Assembly (NCBI GenBank): GCA_035295165.1
Contig: DATGJN010000116.1
Location: 34,596 to 98,595 of the forward strand
Length of the DNA: 64,000 nucleotides
Reading direction: 5' to 3'
Source: a bacterium
GTDB taxonomy: Bacteria; Sysuimicrobiota; Sysuimicrobiia; Sysuimicrobiales; Segetimicrobiaceae
Below, piece after piece: positions 1 to 8,424 of the stretch. The translations under genes were made by a program, and so were the position numbers. Within the stretch, counting starts at the first letter, position 1; every line of letters starts with the position of its first letter. A model generated the notes under the pieces. It saw only the letters and a list, made by a program, of their open reading frames with translations, had not been told where the DNA came from and did no database searches.

Positions 1-147
1 CGGCCTGGGAAACAACACGGCTCCTACCACGTACCCAATCGAGATCGCGGCGATGAAGAGTCCTGCGAAGACTCCCGCAGTGGTCCGGCTCATCGTCGGC
101 CCACCGCCTCGCTCCGGGTCCGTTTTCGGGGCCAGCAGTCCTCGCAT
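1..147 (-). CDS. N-terminal part of a membrane protein, cut by the window edge
   Basis: An open frame runs off the left edge from an ATG at 147. A second in-frame ATG at 93 gives MSRTTAGVFAGLFIAAISIG and on, a clear membrane-spanning or signal-anchor segment (about residues 8-28 from that start). Both starts have purine-rich stretches upstream, so the choice is open. The visible part is 49 codons from the first start or 31 from the second. A good promoter candidate lies upstream at 284-312. The family cannot be told from this fragment; a short secreted or envelope protein is likely. Confidence 0.5.
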   Translation of the reverse strand, partial: MRGLLAPKTDPERGGGPTMSRTTAGVFAGLFIAAISIGYVVGAVLFPRP

Positions 148-223
148 GCTACACTCTTCCACCTGAGCGGCGTGAGCGTACCCGCCTAGGTACTTGTCTT
201 CCCTCCGGCACGAGTGTTCCTTC

Positions 224-262
224 CATCCATAGTGTCGTTTTCCCGCGATCCTTCTATGGATG
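224..262. repeat. 9-bp inverted repeat in the leader of the left-edge gene
   Basis: CATCCATAG at 224-232 is the exact reverse complement of CTATGGATG at 254-262, with 21 bases between. It lies in the predicted 5' leader downstream of the promoter candidate at 284-312. It could be an operator or an RNA hairpin; chance cannot be excluded. Confidence 0.3.
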
Positions 263-283
263 ACATCTCGATAGCCTAACTTT

Positions 284-312
284 ATTCTACTATACTTCTA
301 TATTCCCGTAAA
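284..312 (-). promoter_or_regulatory. Sigma-70-type promoter candidate for the left-edge gene
   Basis: On the minus strand TTTACG (307-312) and TAGAAT (284-289) are separated by exactly 17 bases, in a clearly AT-rich island of an otherwise GC-rich window. Transcription would start near 277, leaving a leader of about 130 bases before the ATG at 147. The match is 4/6 and 5/6 to the consensus; no start site has been shown. Confidence 0.45.
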
Positions 313-389
313 TTTCGCCCGCAGTTGCATCAAACGCGCACGACGGCGAGCGTGGCGCCCCCGCGCGCCCACGGCGGGCGTGCCAAACG

Positions 390-1115
390 TCACTTCAGGC
401 CCAGGCTCTGCCGTACCGTGGGGTTAAGCGAGTACACTCCGACGACCTCGCCGCTTGCAAGGATGTGCCCCCGCATCGCGCGCAGCGCGTCCGGACCGCT
501 GAAGTTGCCGGACACGCCAAGTCGGGCGACGTCCAGCGCGTACACGGTAAAGTGATAGTGATGCACCCGTTCGTCGTTCCACGGCGGGCACGGCCCGTCG
601 TACCCGCCGTGCACGCCGGGCGTGAAGCTGTTGGCGCCGCGCACTCCGAAGTTGGTCGGACCCAGCGGCTTCCCGTTCGCGACGACCCCGTTGGAATCTG
701 CGCCGAGCGGCAGCTCCTTCGCCGTCGCGGGAATGTCCACCAGAACCCAGTGATAGAAGTCGACGCGCCGCAGATCGGCCGCAAGCATCTTGCCCTCCTG
801 GTTCGCGTTCGTAAACACTGACGGCACGTCGGCATCGCGAGTGACGATCGCGTACGATGCGGTCCCGGCCGGCCCGGCGGACCAAGAGATGGCCGGGCTC
901 ACGTTGGGGCCGTCGGTTGCGTGGCCTCGCCCGTCCGGAACGCAGAAAGCATGTACCTGCGGAATTACCCCGCCCGGTGCGAGCCCGGTGACGGTGACAG
1001 TCAGCGAACCCGATGTCGCCGCCCACCCCGCGCCGACGCCGCAGAGCAGCAAAGGAACCCCGGCCAGAAACGCGACCAGCACGGTCCGCCCGTTCCCAGG
1101 ACGCCCCACTCCCAT
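390..1115 (-). CDS. Secreted PEBP / YbhB-YbcL family protein
   Basis: This 241-residue protein has a signal peptide (residues about 10-33, ending GAGWA-A). A phosphatidylethanolamine-binding (Raf-kinase-inhibitor-like) domain follows. Family features visible are the AISWSAGPAGTASYAIVTRD strand with the Asp-rich ligand site, the HWVLVDIPA segment, GVRGANSF and the GYDGPCPPWNDERVHHYHFTVYAL block. Bacterial members of about 150-190 residues bind anionic or phospholipid-like ligands, and their role is usually unknown. The signal peptide puts this one outside the membrane. It reads toward the left edge, 135 bases after the MFS gene start region; no partner gene is evident. Confidence 0.85.
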   Translation of the reverse strand: MGVGRPGNGRTVLVAFLAGVPLLLCGVGAGWAATSGSLTVTVTGLAPGGVIPQVHAFCVPDGRGHATDGPNVSPAISWSAGPAGTASYAIVTRDADVPSVFTNANQEGKMLAADLRRVDFYHWVLVDIPATAKELPLGADSNGVVANGKPLGPTNFGVRGANSFTPGVHGGYDGPCPPWNDERVHHYHFTVYALDVARLGVSGNFSGPDALRAMRGHILASGEVVGVYSLNPTVRQSLGLK

Positions 1116-1250
1116 CCCTCCCCAACCGCCGCGGCCTTCTCGCGACGGAAGGCCGGCATCGCCCGTATCGTCCCATCGGTGCGGAACGCCGTCAACCGTC
1201 CGAATCCTCCCCTCCGCGGGAGCGCAGGGACCGCCCCGCGCCGCACCCGG

Positions 1251-2651
1251 TCATGAACCTGCGACGGTCCGCGCGGGTGAATGGAGCCCTCCGCGCGTGA
1301 GCGACGCAAGCATGCCGATAATACACAGGGTGCCGAACACACCGAATGCGGTGTGGGTCGCTGCGAGGAAGGGCGCGTGGAGCTCGGGCGTGATCGTCGC
1401 CCCGCCAAGGTAGGTATTGAAGACCAGCGTCACCATTCCCATGCTGAGTATCTGACCGACGAGCCGCATCGTCGACAGCGTGTTCGACGCAACGCCGTAG
1501 ATCTCGGGTCCCACCGAGCTCATCACCGCGTTGGTGTTCGGCGACGAGAACAGGCCGAATCCCAACCCGACGACGAGCAGGCTGCCGACGATGAACGACG
1601 CGGGCGTGGCGTCGTGGATCGTGGCCAGCAGAAACAGCCCGGTGGCCGTCAGCGCCATGCCGATCGACGCCGGCCAGCGCGGCTCTACCCGATCGGAGAG
1701 TCGACCCGCAAAGGGCGACGACGCGGCTTGCAGCACCGCCTGCGCGAGGAGGATGACACCGGCGCGATCCGCCGACAACCCGCGGACATATTGCAGGTAG
1801 AGGCTCAACAGAAACGCGGTGGCGTACGTGGCGCTGTAGTTCAGGAGCGCAGCCAGATTTGAGAACGCGTACACCCGGTTCTCGAGGAAGAGACGCACGT
1901 TCAGGACCGGGTGGGCGACGCTGCGCTCCCACCGGACAAACGCCGCCGCGGCTGCGAGTCCGAGCAGCACGAGCGTCACGCCGGCGCGCTCGGGCAGCCG
2001 CGTCAGCCCATACATCAGCCCGATCAGCATCGCGCCGTACAGGCACGCGCCGGGCACGTCGAACCGCTCCCGGTGCGGCGACGCCCACTCTCCGTGGAGC
2101 CGCCAGAGGGTCAGCGCGATCGTCGCAGCCGCGAGTGGCACCGTCGTCATGAAGATGGAGCGCCACCCGAAGTACTCCGTCAGCAGGCCGCCGAGCAGCG
2201 GGCTGACGGCCTGGGACCCGTAGACACACGCGATGATGATGCCGAGCGCCCGTCCCCGCTCGGCCTGTGGGTACATCGAGACGACGATCGCCGCGCTCAT
2301 GCCGAAAATGGTCCCGCCACCGATCCCCTGGAGAGCGCGGAACGCGATCAGCAGCGGCGCCGACGGTGCCCGCGCGCAGAGGAACGCCGTCACTGTGTAC
2401 AGCGCCAGGCTGCCGACGAACATGCGCTTGCGGCCGTGAAGGTCGGCGATGCGGCCGAGGGGCACGAGGGAAACCGCGGCCGCGAGCAGATACGCAGTCG
2501 TCACCCAACTCAACCCTAGGGCGTTCAGCCCGAACTCCCGACCGATCGTCGGGAGCGCGACGTTGATCGAGGTGGCCATGTAGGGGGTGATGAACGACGA
2601 GGTCATCGCGACCAGCAACGCCACGCGCCTTTCGCTGGGGGGAGCCACCCC
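1251..2651 (-). CDS. MFS drug/metabolite exporter (DHA2-like)
   Basis: Major facilitator superfamily transporter of about 466 residues with many hydrophobic helices. The cytoplasmic loop 2-3 motif reads GRIADLHGRKRMF, and RALQGIGGGTIFGMS is the helix 4 signature, followed by LGGLLTEYFGWRSIF. This pattern is typical of DHA2-type proton-driven efflux pumps. The frame is open to 2816, but that would run back through the divergent PLP gene start. I therefore place the start at a GTG (2651, VAPPSERRVALLV), just before helix 1. A GTG at 2678 with an adjacent GGGAGGA is the other option. It is transcribed divergently from the lyase gene at 2766; substrate unknown. Confidence 0.8.
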   Translation of the reverse strand, partial: GVAPPSERRVALLVAMTSSFITPYMATSINVALPTIGREFGLNALGLSWVTTAYLLAAAVSLVPLGRIADLHGRKRMFVGSLALYTVTAFLCARAPSAPLLIAFRALQGIGGGTIFGMSAAIVVSMYPQAERGRALGIIIACVYGSQAVSPLLGGLLTEYFGWRSIFMTTVPLAAATIALTLWRLHGEWASPHRERFDVPGACLYGAMLIGLMYGLTRLPERAGVTLVLLGLAAAAAFVRWERSVAHPVLNVRLFLENRVYAFSNLAALLNYSATYATAFLLSLYLQYVRGLSADRAGVILLAQAVLQAASSPFAGRLSDRVEPRWPASIGMALTATGLFLLATIHDATPASFIVGSLLVVGLGFGLFSSPNTNAVMSSVGPEIYGVASNTLSTMRLVGQILSMGMVTLVFNTYLGGATITPELHAPFLAATHTAFGVFGTLCIIGMLASLTRGGLHSPARTVAGS

Positions 2652-2765
2652 AACGCTTTGGCGGCGCCGCGGCGACACTCCTCCCGCGGACCGCGGCGCG
2701 GCAGGACAATACGCGGGAGACGCTCGAAGACTGATGCCGAGACACGCGACACGGGAGGGACCACG

Positions 2766-3935
2766 ATGAAACCGGAAACGAGGCTCGTCCACGCCGGGCG
2801 GGAGCCGGAGAAACACTTCGGGATCGTCAACCCGCCGGTGTACCGGGCGTCGACGATCCTGTTCCCAACGATGGCGGAATTCGAGCGCCGTCAGGAACGC
2901 AAATACACCGGCTTCTACTACGGCATCCAGGGCACGCCGACTACGTTCGCCCTAACGGAGGCGCTCGCGGAATTGTCGGGTGCGCACCGCGCGGTAGTCA
3001 CCTCCTCCGGGTTTTCCGCGGTCACGCAGGCGCTGCTCCCGTTCCTCAAACAGGGCGATCACATGCTGGCGGCCGACACCGTCTACGCGCCGACGCGAGC
3101 GTTCTGCCGGGGCGTCCTCGCGCGCTTCGGCGTTGAGACGACGTTCTACGATCCGCACGCCGGCGGCGAAATCGCCGCGCTCATGCGCCCCAACACGCGG
3201 GTCGTGTACGCCGAATCGCCGGGCTCGCAGACGTTCGAGGTGCAGGACGTGCCAGCGATCGCCCGCGTGGCGCACGAGCACGGGGCGGTGGTCCTGTTCG
3301 ACAACACGTGGGCCACCCCGCTCAACTTCCGCGCCTTCGAGCACGGCGTCGACGTCGAGATCCAGGCCGCAACTAAGTACCTGGGTGGGCACTCGGACCT
3401 GCTCATGGGCGTCATCGCTGTCCGCGACGAGGAGTTGTTCCGCACGGTGAAGAGCGGCCTCGACGAGTTCGGAGACTGCGTCTCGCCGGACCTCTGCTAC
3501 GTCACGCTGCGGGGGCTGCGCACGCTCGCCGTGCGCCTGCGCCACCACGAGCGCTCCACGCTCGAGGTCGCACGCTGGCTCGCCGGGCGGCCGGAGGTCG
3601 CGCGCATCTTGCACCCGGCCCTTCCCGAGGATCCCGGCCACGCCCTCTGGAAGCGGGACTTCCTCGGCTCCTCCAGCCTGTTCGGCATCGTGCTCCATAC
3701 CAACTCCGACCGCGCGGTGGCGGCCATGCTCGACGGCCTGGCGCTGTTCAAGATCGGGGCCAGTTTCGGGGGCTTCGAAAGCCTCATCCTCCCCGCGCGG
3801 CCCGAGCGCACCGTGCGGCCCCGCGACGAACACGGGACGCTGATTCGTGTCCACGTGGGGCTCGAAGCGGTCGACGATCTAATCGCGGATCTCGAGGGCG
3901 GCTTCGCCAGACTCAACGCCGCGCTGAAGACGTAG
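2766..3935 (+). CDS. metC: Cys/Met-metabolism PLP enzyme, cystathionine beta-lyase type
   Basis: 389 residues, normal for the fold-type I Cys/Met family that cleaves or forms cystathionine. The internal aldimine lysine is K204 in AATKYLGGHSD. D179 in VVLFDNTWATP should pair with the pyridine nitrogen. YYGIQGTPTT (near 50-60) and SSGFSAV (80-86) form the substrate and phosphate sites. The motifs and the pattern TRLVHAGREP..VNPPVYRAST resemble MetC-like beta-lyases, but gamma-lyase or gamma-synthase activity cannot be excluded. The ATG at 2766 follows GGGAGG by eight bases. The gene ends three bases from the convergent P-loop gene. Confidence 0.85.
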   Translation: MKPETRLVHAGREPEKHFGIVNPPVYRASTILFPTMAEFERRQERKYTGFYYGIQGTPTTFALTEALAELSGAHRAVVTSSGFSAVTQALLPFLKQGDHMLAADTVYAPTRAFCRGVLARFGVETTFYDPHAGGEIAALMRPNTRVVYAESPGSQTFEVQDVPAIARVAHEHGAVVLFDNTWATPLNFRAFEHGVDVEIQAATKYLGGHSDLLMGVIAVRDEELFRTVKSGLDEFGDCVSPDLCYVTLRGLRTLAVRLRHHERSTLEVARWLAGRPEVARILHPALPEDPGHALWKRDFLGSSSLFGIVLHTNSDRAVAAMLDGLALFKIGASFGGFESLILPARPERTVRPRDEHGTLIRVHVGLEAVDDLIADLEGGFARLNAALKT

Positions 3936-3938
3936 CCG

Positions 3939-4862
3939 CTAGACTAGATACCAGCCGGCGATCTCGCGATCGAGCACGTCGCGGTCGGCGTACTGCGTCT
4001 CCACCGCCTCGATGCACGCGTCGGCGTCCTCAACCGTGGGGGTGACGTCGTGCGTGGGAAAGGCGAACGCGTACACCGAGTCCGCGGGCGCCGGCAACAC
4101 CCGTTCGACCCCGAGCACATATGCGTGGCGCCGTGCGAGCACCCGCCGGTAGACGCACTCGTACAGGGCCGGGTCGTAGGCCGGGGACCCTCCGCCGCCG
4201 CCCGGCCGCTCGATCCCGAGCTTCCTCGAGACGTCGACCAGTTCGCCCCACAACGTCTGCACAACGGCGGGAACGGCGTCTTCACGCTCTCGATCGTGAC
4301 GGTGCTGGACCGACCGCCGATGTCGCTCCGCCTCCAAGAAGCGCCGGACCTCGACCGAGGGGACGGGGACGACGAACGCGCAGGCGTCGCCGGCGAGCAA
4401 GGGCTCCGCCGCGTCGTCGGCCGACCGCGCCAGCTCGATGAAGCGGTGCCCGACCAGGGGACTCTCCCCAATCAACGCCGCGACCGCCGGATGGCCGGCG
4501 TCCCACCGGGCCACCGCCCGCCGGGCCCAGATCCCCGCCGCCCTCCGGATGACCGGGTGGGTGATGCCGGCACGGACCGGATAGCGGCGACCCACGGGGC
4601 TCGCCTCAAACACCGGCCGGATCACGTCCCACAACAGCAGATGAACCGGTCGGCCCGCAGCGTGCGCCAACGCTGCCAGGCGGTGCACAAAGAAGCTCTT
4701 ACCGGTGCCCGGGAGTCCCGCAAAGAAGACCGCGCGACACCCTTCCGCCAGCGTCCGCAGCCGGCGGTCCACCGCGTCGTCCGCGTCTGCCCGCGTCCGT
4801 TCCACTGCCCTGCCCCTCCCCCCCGGCCGCGCCTCGTCGGCGCGCATCGCGACCAATGGCAA
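3939..4862 (-). CDS. P-loop NTPase of unknown role, kinase-like
   Basis: 307 residues. A Walker A motif GLPGTGKS (49-56) sits at the end of a short hydrophobic strand (CRAVFFAGL), as in small-molecule kinases and AAA-type proteins. HLLLWDVIRP at about 75-84 could act as a Walker B-like or substrate segment. The rest holds many Arg, His and Asp residues but no signature I can name. There is no signal peptide, so it should be cytoplasmic. It converges on metC with three bases between the stop codons, so no separate terminator exists there. I do not recognise the substrate. Confidence 0.6.
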   Translation of the reverse strand: MPLVAMRADEARPGGRGRAVERTRADADDAVDRRLRTLAEGCRAVFFAGLPGTGKSFFVHRLAALAHAAGRPVHLLLWDVIRPVFEASPVGRRYPVRAGITHPVIRRAAGIWARRAVARWDAGHPAVAALIGESPLVGHRFIELARSADDAAEPLLAGDACAFVVPVPSVEVRRFLEAERHRRSVQHRHDREREDAVPAVVQTLWGELVDVSRKLGIERPGGGGGSPAYDPALYECVYRRVLARRHAYVLGVERVLPAPADSVYAFAFPTHDVTPTVEDADACIEAVETQYADRDVLDREIAGWYLV

Positions 4863-4935
4863 GGCGGCCGGAGATGTCTCCGGCCGCCTCGAGCCGATGC
4901 TGCCGGCCGCCGCACGTGCGGTGGCGCGGCGTCGA

Positions 4936-5085
4936 TCAGGTCGTGCTTCCTGGCTGTGGTTGCTGGACGGCGGGGGAGCTGTTCTGCGGCGGAGCGTACA
5001 CGTCGTCGGCGCCGCAGGCGAACGCGGCCGTCGCCATCACGCCCAAGGTCAGTCCGGCGAACACGATCGCAAGAAGCCTCCGCAT
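4936..5085 (-). CDS. Small secreted peptide, 49 residues
   Basis: The ATG at 5085 follows GGGAGAGAGG directly upstream. MRRLLAIVFAGLTLGVMATA is a textbook signal peptide, with cleavage likely after AFA. The mature part is only about 27 residues (CGADDVYAPPQNSSPAVQQPQ...), Pro/Gln/Ser-rich with one Cys. It does not fit a strict lipobox (AFAC), so simple export is more likely than lipidation. Function unknown; it may be co-transcribed with the downstream P-loop gene. Confidence 0.5.
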   Translation of the reverse strand: MRRLLAIVFAGLTLGVMATAAFACGADDVYAPPQNSSPAVQQPQPGSTT

Positions 5086-5363
5086 CCCTCTCTCCCTTCC
5101 CCCGGGGTCTGACTGCGCGGATCGCACCCGAGCTTGGGACGGCGTTCGCCGTCCGCGCGGAAACTCCTGTCACCGCAGCCCCTCCGGAGGGAGCGCTCCC
5201 GGAGGGTGCGAAACAGTCCGGTGGATCCTCGGTCCATCCGGGCGAGTGGCGGGCGATGTCGCACACCCTGCACAACGTCTCTCGCGCGGCGTCCGCGCGC
5301 GCTCCTGTACTCCGTCCCGGTGGTCCGTGGCAACGTGACGCAACATGCAAAGAGGTGAGCCGA

Positions 5364-6545
5364 GTGGGCATCGCAATCAAAGCACAGCGGATCATCGACG
5401 GCACCGGACGACCCGCCATCGAGCGCGGGGTGGTGCTCATCGAGGGGGAACGGATCACGGCGGTCGGCCCCGAGGCCGCGGTGCCCGTGCCCGCCGGCGT
5501 CGACGTGATCGACTGCGGCACCCAGACCGTGCTCCCGGGATTGGTAGACGCCCACTCCCACGCGTCGATCAACCCAGGCCTCGGCGACCAGATCGGGCAG
5601 CTCAAGCAGCCGCCGGCCCGGCAGATGCTGCGCGCCGTCCCAAACCTCCGCGCCGACCTGCTGTCCGGTGTCACGACGATGCGGGTCGTCGGCGAAGAGC
5701 ACTTCATCGACGTGGAGTTGCGGGCGGCGATTGCACAGCAGCGGTTGCCCGGACCCCGGCTGCGCGTCGCGACCCGGCCGATCACCGCCCGAAACGGGCA
5801 CGGCGCGGCGCTCACCTACTCCGACGGCCCCGAAGAGATTCGCAAGCACATCCGCGAGAACGTGGCGATGGGCGCCGATCTGATCAAGCTGTTCATGACG
5901 GGCGGCGTGTCCAGCGAGGGCACCACGGCGCGCTGGTACGCTTATTCACGCCACGAGGTCGAGGTCGCGGTCGAGGAGGCGCACCGCAACACCAAGCCGG
6001 TCGCGGTCCACGCCCACGGCGGCCCGGGCGTGCGGATCTGCATCGAGGCGGGGGTGGACACGATCGAACACGGGAAGCTGTGCGAGCCGCAGGACCTCGC
6101 GGAGATGCGACGCCGCGGGATCTGGCTCGTCACCAACAACGCGGTCTCCGGGCACCCGGACGGCATCGAGAAGGGGGACGCGCACGTCCCCTCGATCATG
6201 GCCAAGCTGCGGGAATCCCGCGAGAAGTCGCGCGAAAACTTCAGGGCCGTGCTCGACAGCGGCGTCAAATGGGCGCTCGGGACGGACTCGATGCACGGTC
6301 TGCTCTGGTGGGAGGCCGCGAAGGTCGTGGAGTGGGGCGCCGCGCCGCAGGACGCGCTGCTCGCGGTGACCCGCCGCGCGGCCGAAGCGATCGGGATGGA
6401 CGGCGACGTGGGAAGCCTGGAACCCGGCAAGGTCGCGGACGTCATCAGCGTGGACGGCAATCCGCACGAAGACATCACGTCGCTGCGGCGCGTCCGGCTG
6501 ATCGTCCAAGGTGGAGCCCGCCGCGATGGCCTGTCGCCCTCGTAG
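5364..6545 (+). CDS. Metal-dependent amidohydrolase (imidazolonepropionase/prolidase-like)
   Basis: 393 residues of the amidohydrolase superfamily. A small N-terminal beta domain (IIDGTGRPAIERGVVLIEGE) leads into the TIM barrel. Metal-ligand motifs are H64-x-H66 in LVDAHSHAS, VHAHGGPG, the IEHG loop and the final Asp in LGTDSMHG. KLFMTGG holds a candidate bridging lysine. The start is the GTG at 5364, because GAGGTGA lies five bases upstream; the longer upstream frame is non-coding. A related gene sits at 11773-13008. Members hydrolyse cyclic amides, lactones or carbamates; the substrate is unknown. The GGDEF gene follows after 33 bases, probably in one transcript. Confidence 0.8.
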   Translation: MGIAIKAQRIIDGTGRPAIERGVVLIEGERITAVGPEAAVPVPAGVDVIDCGTQTVLPGLVDAHSHASINPGLGDQIGQLKQPPARQMLRAVPNLRADLLSGVTTMRVVGEEHFIDVELRAAIAQQRLPGPRLRVATRPITARNGHGAALTYSDGPEEIRKHIRENVAMGADLIKLFMTGGVSSEGTTARWYAYSRHEVEVAVEEAHRNTKPVAVHAHGGPGVRICIEAGVDTIEHGKLCEPQDLAEMRRRGIWLVTNNAVSGHPDGIEKGDAHVPSIMAKLRESREKSRENFRAVLDSGVKWALGTDSMHGLLWWEAAKVVEWGAAPQDALLAVTRRAAEAIGMDGDVGSLEPGKVADVISVDGNPHEDITSLRRVRLIVQGGARRDGLSPS

Positions 6546-6578
6546 GCGGGTGCCAGCTCGAGCCGATCGGGACCCCGC

Positions 6579-7610
6579 GTGACACGCCAACCTCGTCGGA
6601 AAGCCTCCTCCCCGCGGCGGCGGCCGAGACGGCCGGTCGACGCCGAGCCGGCGAAGGTGCTCGCCTTCCTGGCGCACCTCGCGACAGAGTTCACCGCGGT
6701 CCTCCAGATGTCGGATCTGATCGACCGCGTGCTGCACGGGCTGAAGGAGGAAGTCGGGTTCGAGTCCTGCACGATCGGGCTGATCGACGAGGACAATCCT
6801 GACACGCTCGTCCTCGTCGGCGCGGCCGGGCTCCGCAGCGATACCAAGGGATTGCGGCTCCCGCGCGGGCACGGGCTCAGCTGGGCCGCGGTGGAGCAGA
6901 ACGCCCCCCTGTACGTGCCCGATCTGCACGCCGACGCGCGCCAGGTGCGCCGGTACGAGAACATCCGCTCGGGGATCTTCGCGCCGCTCGTGGCCCAGGG
7001 GCGGGCGATCGGGATGGTGGCCGCCCACCGGACGGAGGTGGACGGGTTCACGCAGGTGGACCTCGACGTGCTCGCGATCGTGGCCCGGTATCTTGGCGGC
7101 GCCTTCGAGGCCGCGCGTCTGCACGAACAGGTGCGGCAGCAGGCGGTCACGGATGCGCTGACCGGACTCCTGACTCGGCGCGCGTTTCTCACGGAGTGCG
7201 AACGCGCCGTGCGACGGCACCACGACACTAGCCGCTCGTTCATGCTCGCAGTTGTGGACGTCGACGGCTTCAAACGGTTGAACGACAGCCTCGGGCACAT
7301 GCGGGGAGACGCCGTGCTCGCGCAGGTCGGGGCCGCGCTCCGCGCGTCGCTGCGAACCGTCGACGTCGTCGCGCGGTTTGGCGGCGACGAGTTCGTGATC
7401 CTGTTCCCTGAGACGGACGATGAGCAGGCGGCCGACATGCTGCGGCAACTCGGCGATCTCACCGTCACCGTCGGGCCGCGGGTGATGCCGTTGCCGCTCT
7501 CGCTCTCCTGGGGACTGGCGGGCTATCCCCGCGATGGCGCGGACACGGAAACGCTGCTCGCGAAGGCCGATGCTCGACTGTACGAACACAAGAATCAGCG
7601 CAGGGGATGA
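6579..7610 (+). CDS. GAF-GGDEF diguanylate cyclase
   Basis: 343 residues starting with GTG. A basic N-terminus is followed by a GAF-type sensor domain (about 35-180) and a GGDEF domain (about 186-340). The catalytic motif GGDEF is at 268-272, and the product-inhibition I-site RTVD at 259-262 stands five residues before it, as in active, feedback-regulated cyclases. It should make cyclic di-GMP in the cytoplasm in response to a small ligand or redox signal bound by GAF. It follows the amidohydrolase after 33 bases. A second cyclase is at 35276-36433. Confidence 0.88.
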   Translation: MTRQPRRKASSPRRRPRRPVDAEPAKVLAFLAHLATEFTAVLQMSDLIDRVLHGLKEEVGFESCTIGLIDEDNPDTLVLVGAAGLRSDTKGLRLPRGHGLSWAAVEQNAPLYVPDLHADARQVRRYENIRSGIFAPLVAQGRAIGMVAAHRTEVDGFTQVDLDVLAIVARYLGGAFEAARLHEQVRQQAVTDALTGLLTRRAFLTECERAVRRHHDTSRSFMLAVVDVDGFKRLNDSLGHMRGDAVLAQVGAALRASLRTVDVVARFGGDEFVILFPETDDEQAADMLRQLGDLTVTVGPRVMPLPLSLSWGLAGYPRDGADTETLLAKADARLYEHKNQRRG

Positions 7611-7652
7611 TCCTCGGCGAGGCCACCCGCCGCGCGCGGCCGGGACCGCGAG

Positions 7653-8243
7653 CTACTCGGGCCGCCGCGGCGGCCGGCAGCAAACGACTTCCAGTTCCGT
7701 GACGATCGCGTCTACCGGCTGGTCGGCGTCGCCGCGGGGCACCGCGTCCACCACCTGCGCGTGGAACGCGATGCCGATTCGCGACGTATCCGGCCGCGTC
7801 CGAACCAAGAAGCGATCGTAGTACCCCCGCCCATATCCCACGCGGTATCCGCGCCGGTCGAACGCCAGGCCGGGTACGATGACGACGTCGATCGCGTCCG
7901 GCGGCACTTCGGCTGCGGCGGTGGGTTCGGCGGCGCCGTAGCGGGCCGTCCGCACCGGATCGCCGGGCCGGAACGATGCCGCGCGCATTTCGTGCCCGGC
8001 GACCACCGGCAGGGCGACTCGCCGGCCGGCCTGGAGCAGCGTCTCGATGATGCTCCGTGTCGATACCTCGGAGCCGAACGACGAGAACACCATCACCGTG
8101 CGCGGTGCCAGCCGATCCAGAAGGGCACCCAGTCGCGCGGCGATCCGATCGGACAGCCGCGCCCGCTCCTCGGCGGACAACGCGTCGCGAAGCGCTCGCA
8201 TCGACGCCCGCAGCTGCATCTTCTCCGCCCGAAGGTCGCCCAT
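7653..8243 (-). CDS. 5-formyltetrahydrofolate cyclo-ligase
   Basis: 196 residues from the ATG at 8243 (a purine-rich GGGGCCGGGG lies just upstream); the family is usually 180-200. It converts 5-formyl-THF to 5,10-methenyl-THF with ATP. Visible signatures are the basic N-terminal helix with KMQLRASMRALRDAL, VFSSFGSEVSTRSII, the DVVIVPGLAFDRRGYRVGYGRGYYDRFL block holding the glycine-rich nucleotide loop and YYD, and the IGIAFHAQVVDAVP end. It is divergent from fhs with 181 bases between, so two folate C1 enzymes share one promoter region. Confidence 0.9.
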   Translation of the reverse strand: MGDLRAEKMQLRASMRALRDALSAEERARLSDRIAARLGALLDRLAPRTVMVFSSFGSEVSTRSIIETLLQAGRRVALPVVAGHEMRAASFRPGDPVRTARYGAAEPTAAAEVPPDAIDVVIVPGLAFDRRGYRVGYGRGYYDRFLVRTRPDTSRIGIAFHAQVVDAVPRGDADQPVDAIVTELEVVCCRPPRRPE

Positions 8244-8370
8244 CCCCGGCCCCCGTCTACCCGCGCGCCACGATTCCTGCCGCGCGACCGACGCCGCGCG
8301 CGCAGTCGGCGCGGTGTCGGCGGCGACGCGCGGCCGCGATCGGCCTCGCGCGCCCCCGTGCCGTTCCACA

Positions 8371-8379
8371 TGTTACTAT
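8371..8379 (+). promoter_or_regulatory. Extended -10 promoter element before fhs
   Basis: TGTTACTAT (TGn followed by TACTAT, 5/6 to TATAAT) lies 46 bases before the fhs ATG in the short AT-rich patch between two divergent folate genes. On the other strand the overlapping TATAGT could serve the 5-FCL gene. No good -35 is visible, as often with extended -10 promoters. Confidence 0.4.
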
Positions 8380-8424
8380 AGCGCACGGCAGACACCGGAC
8401 CGCGCACCCCGACGGGAGTGAGTG

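Noticed and set aside
4050..5363. Long 5' extension of the amidohydrolase frame
   Set aside because: It crosses the opposite-strand P-loop gene and the small secreted gene. The GTG at 5364 has a proper ribosome binding site and the family similarity starts there.
5942..7589. Two long minus-strand frames opposite the amidohydrolase and GGDEF genes
   Set aside because: Low-complexity Arg/Ser/Ala products, fully covered by two convincing genes on the plus strand.
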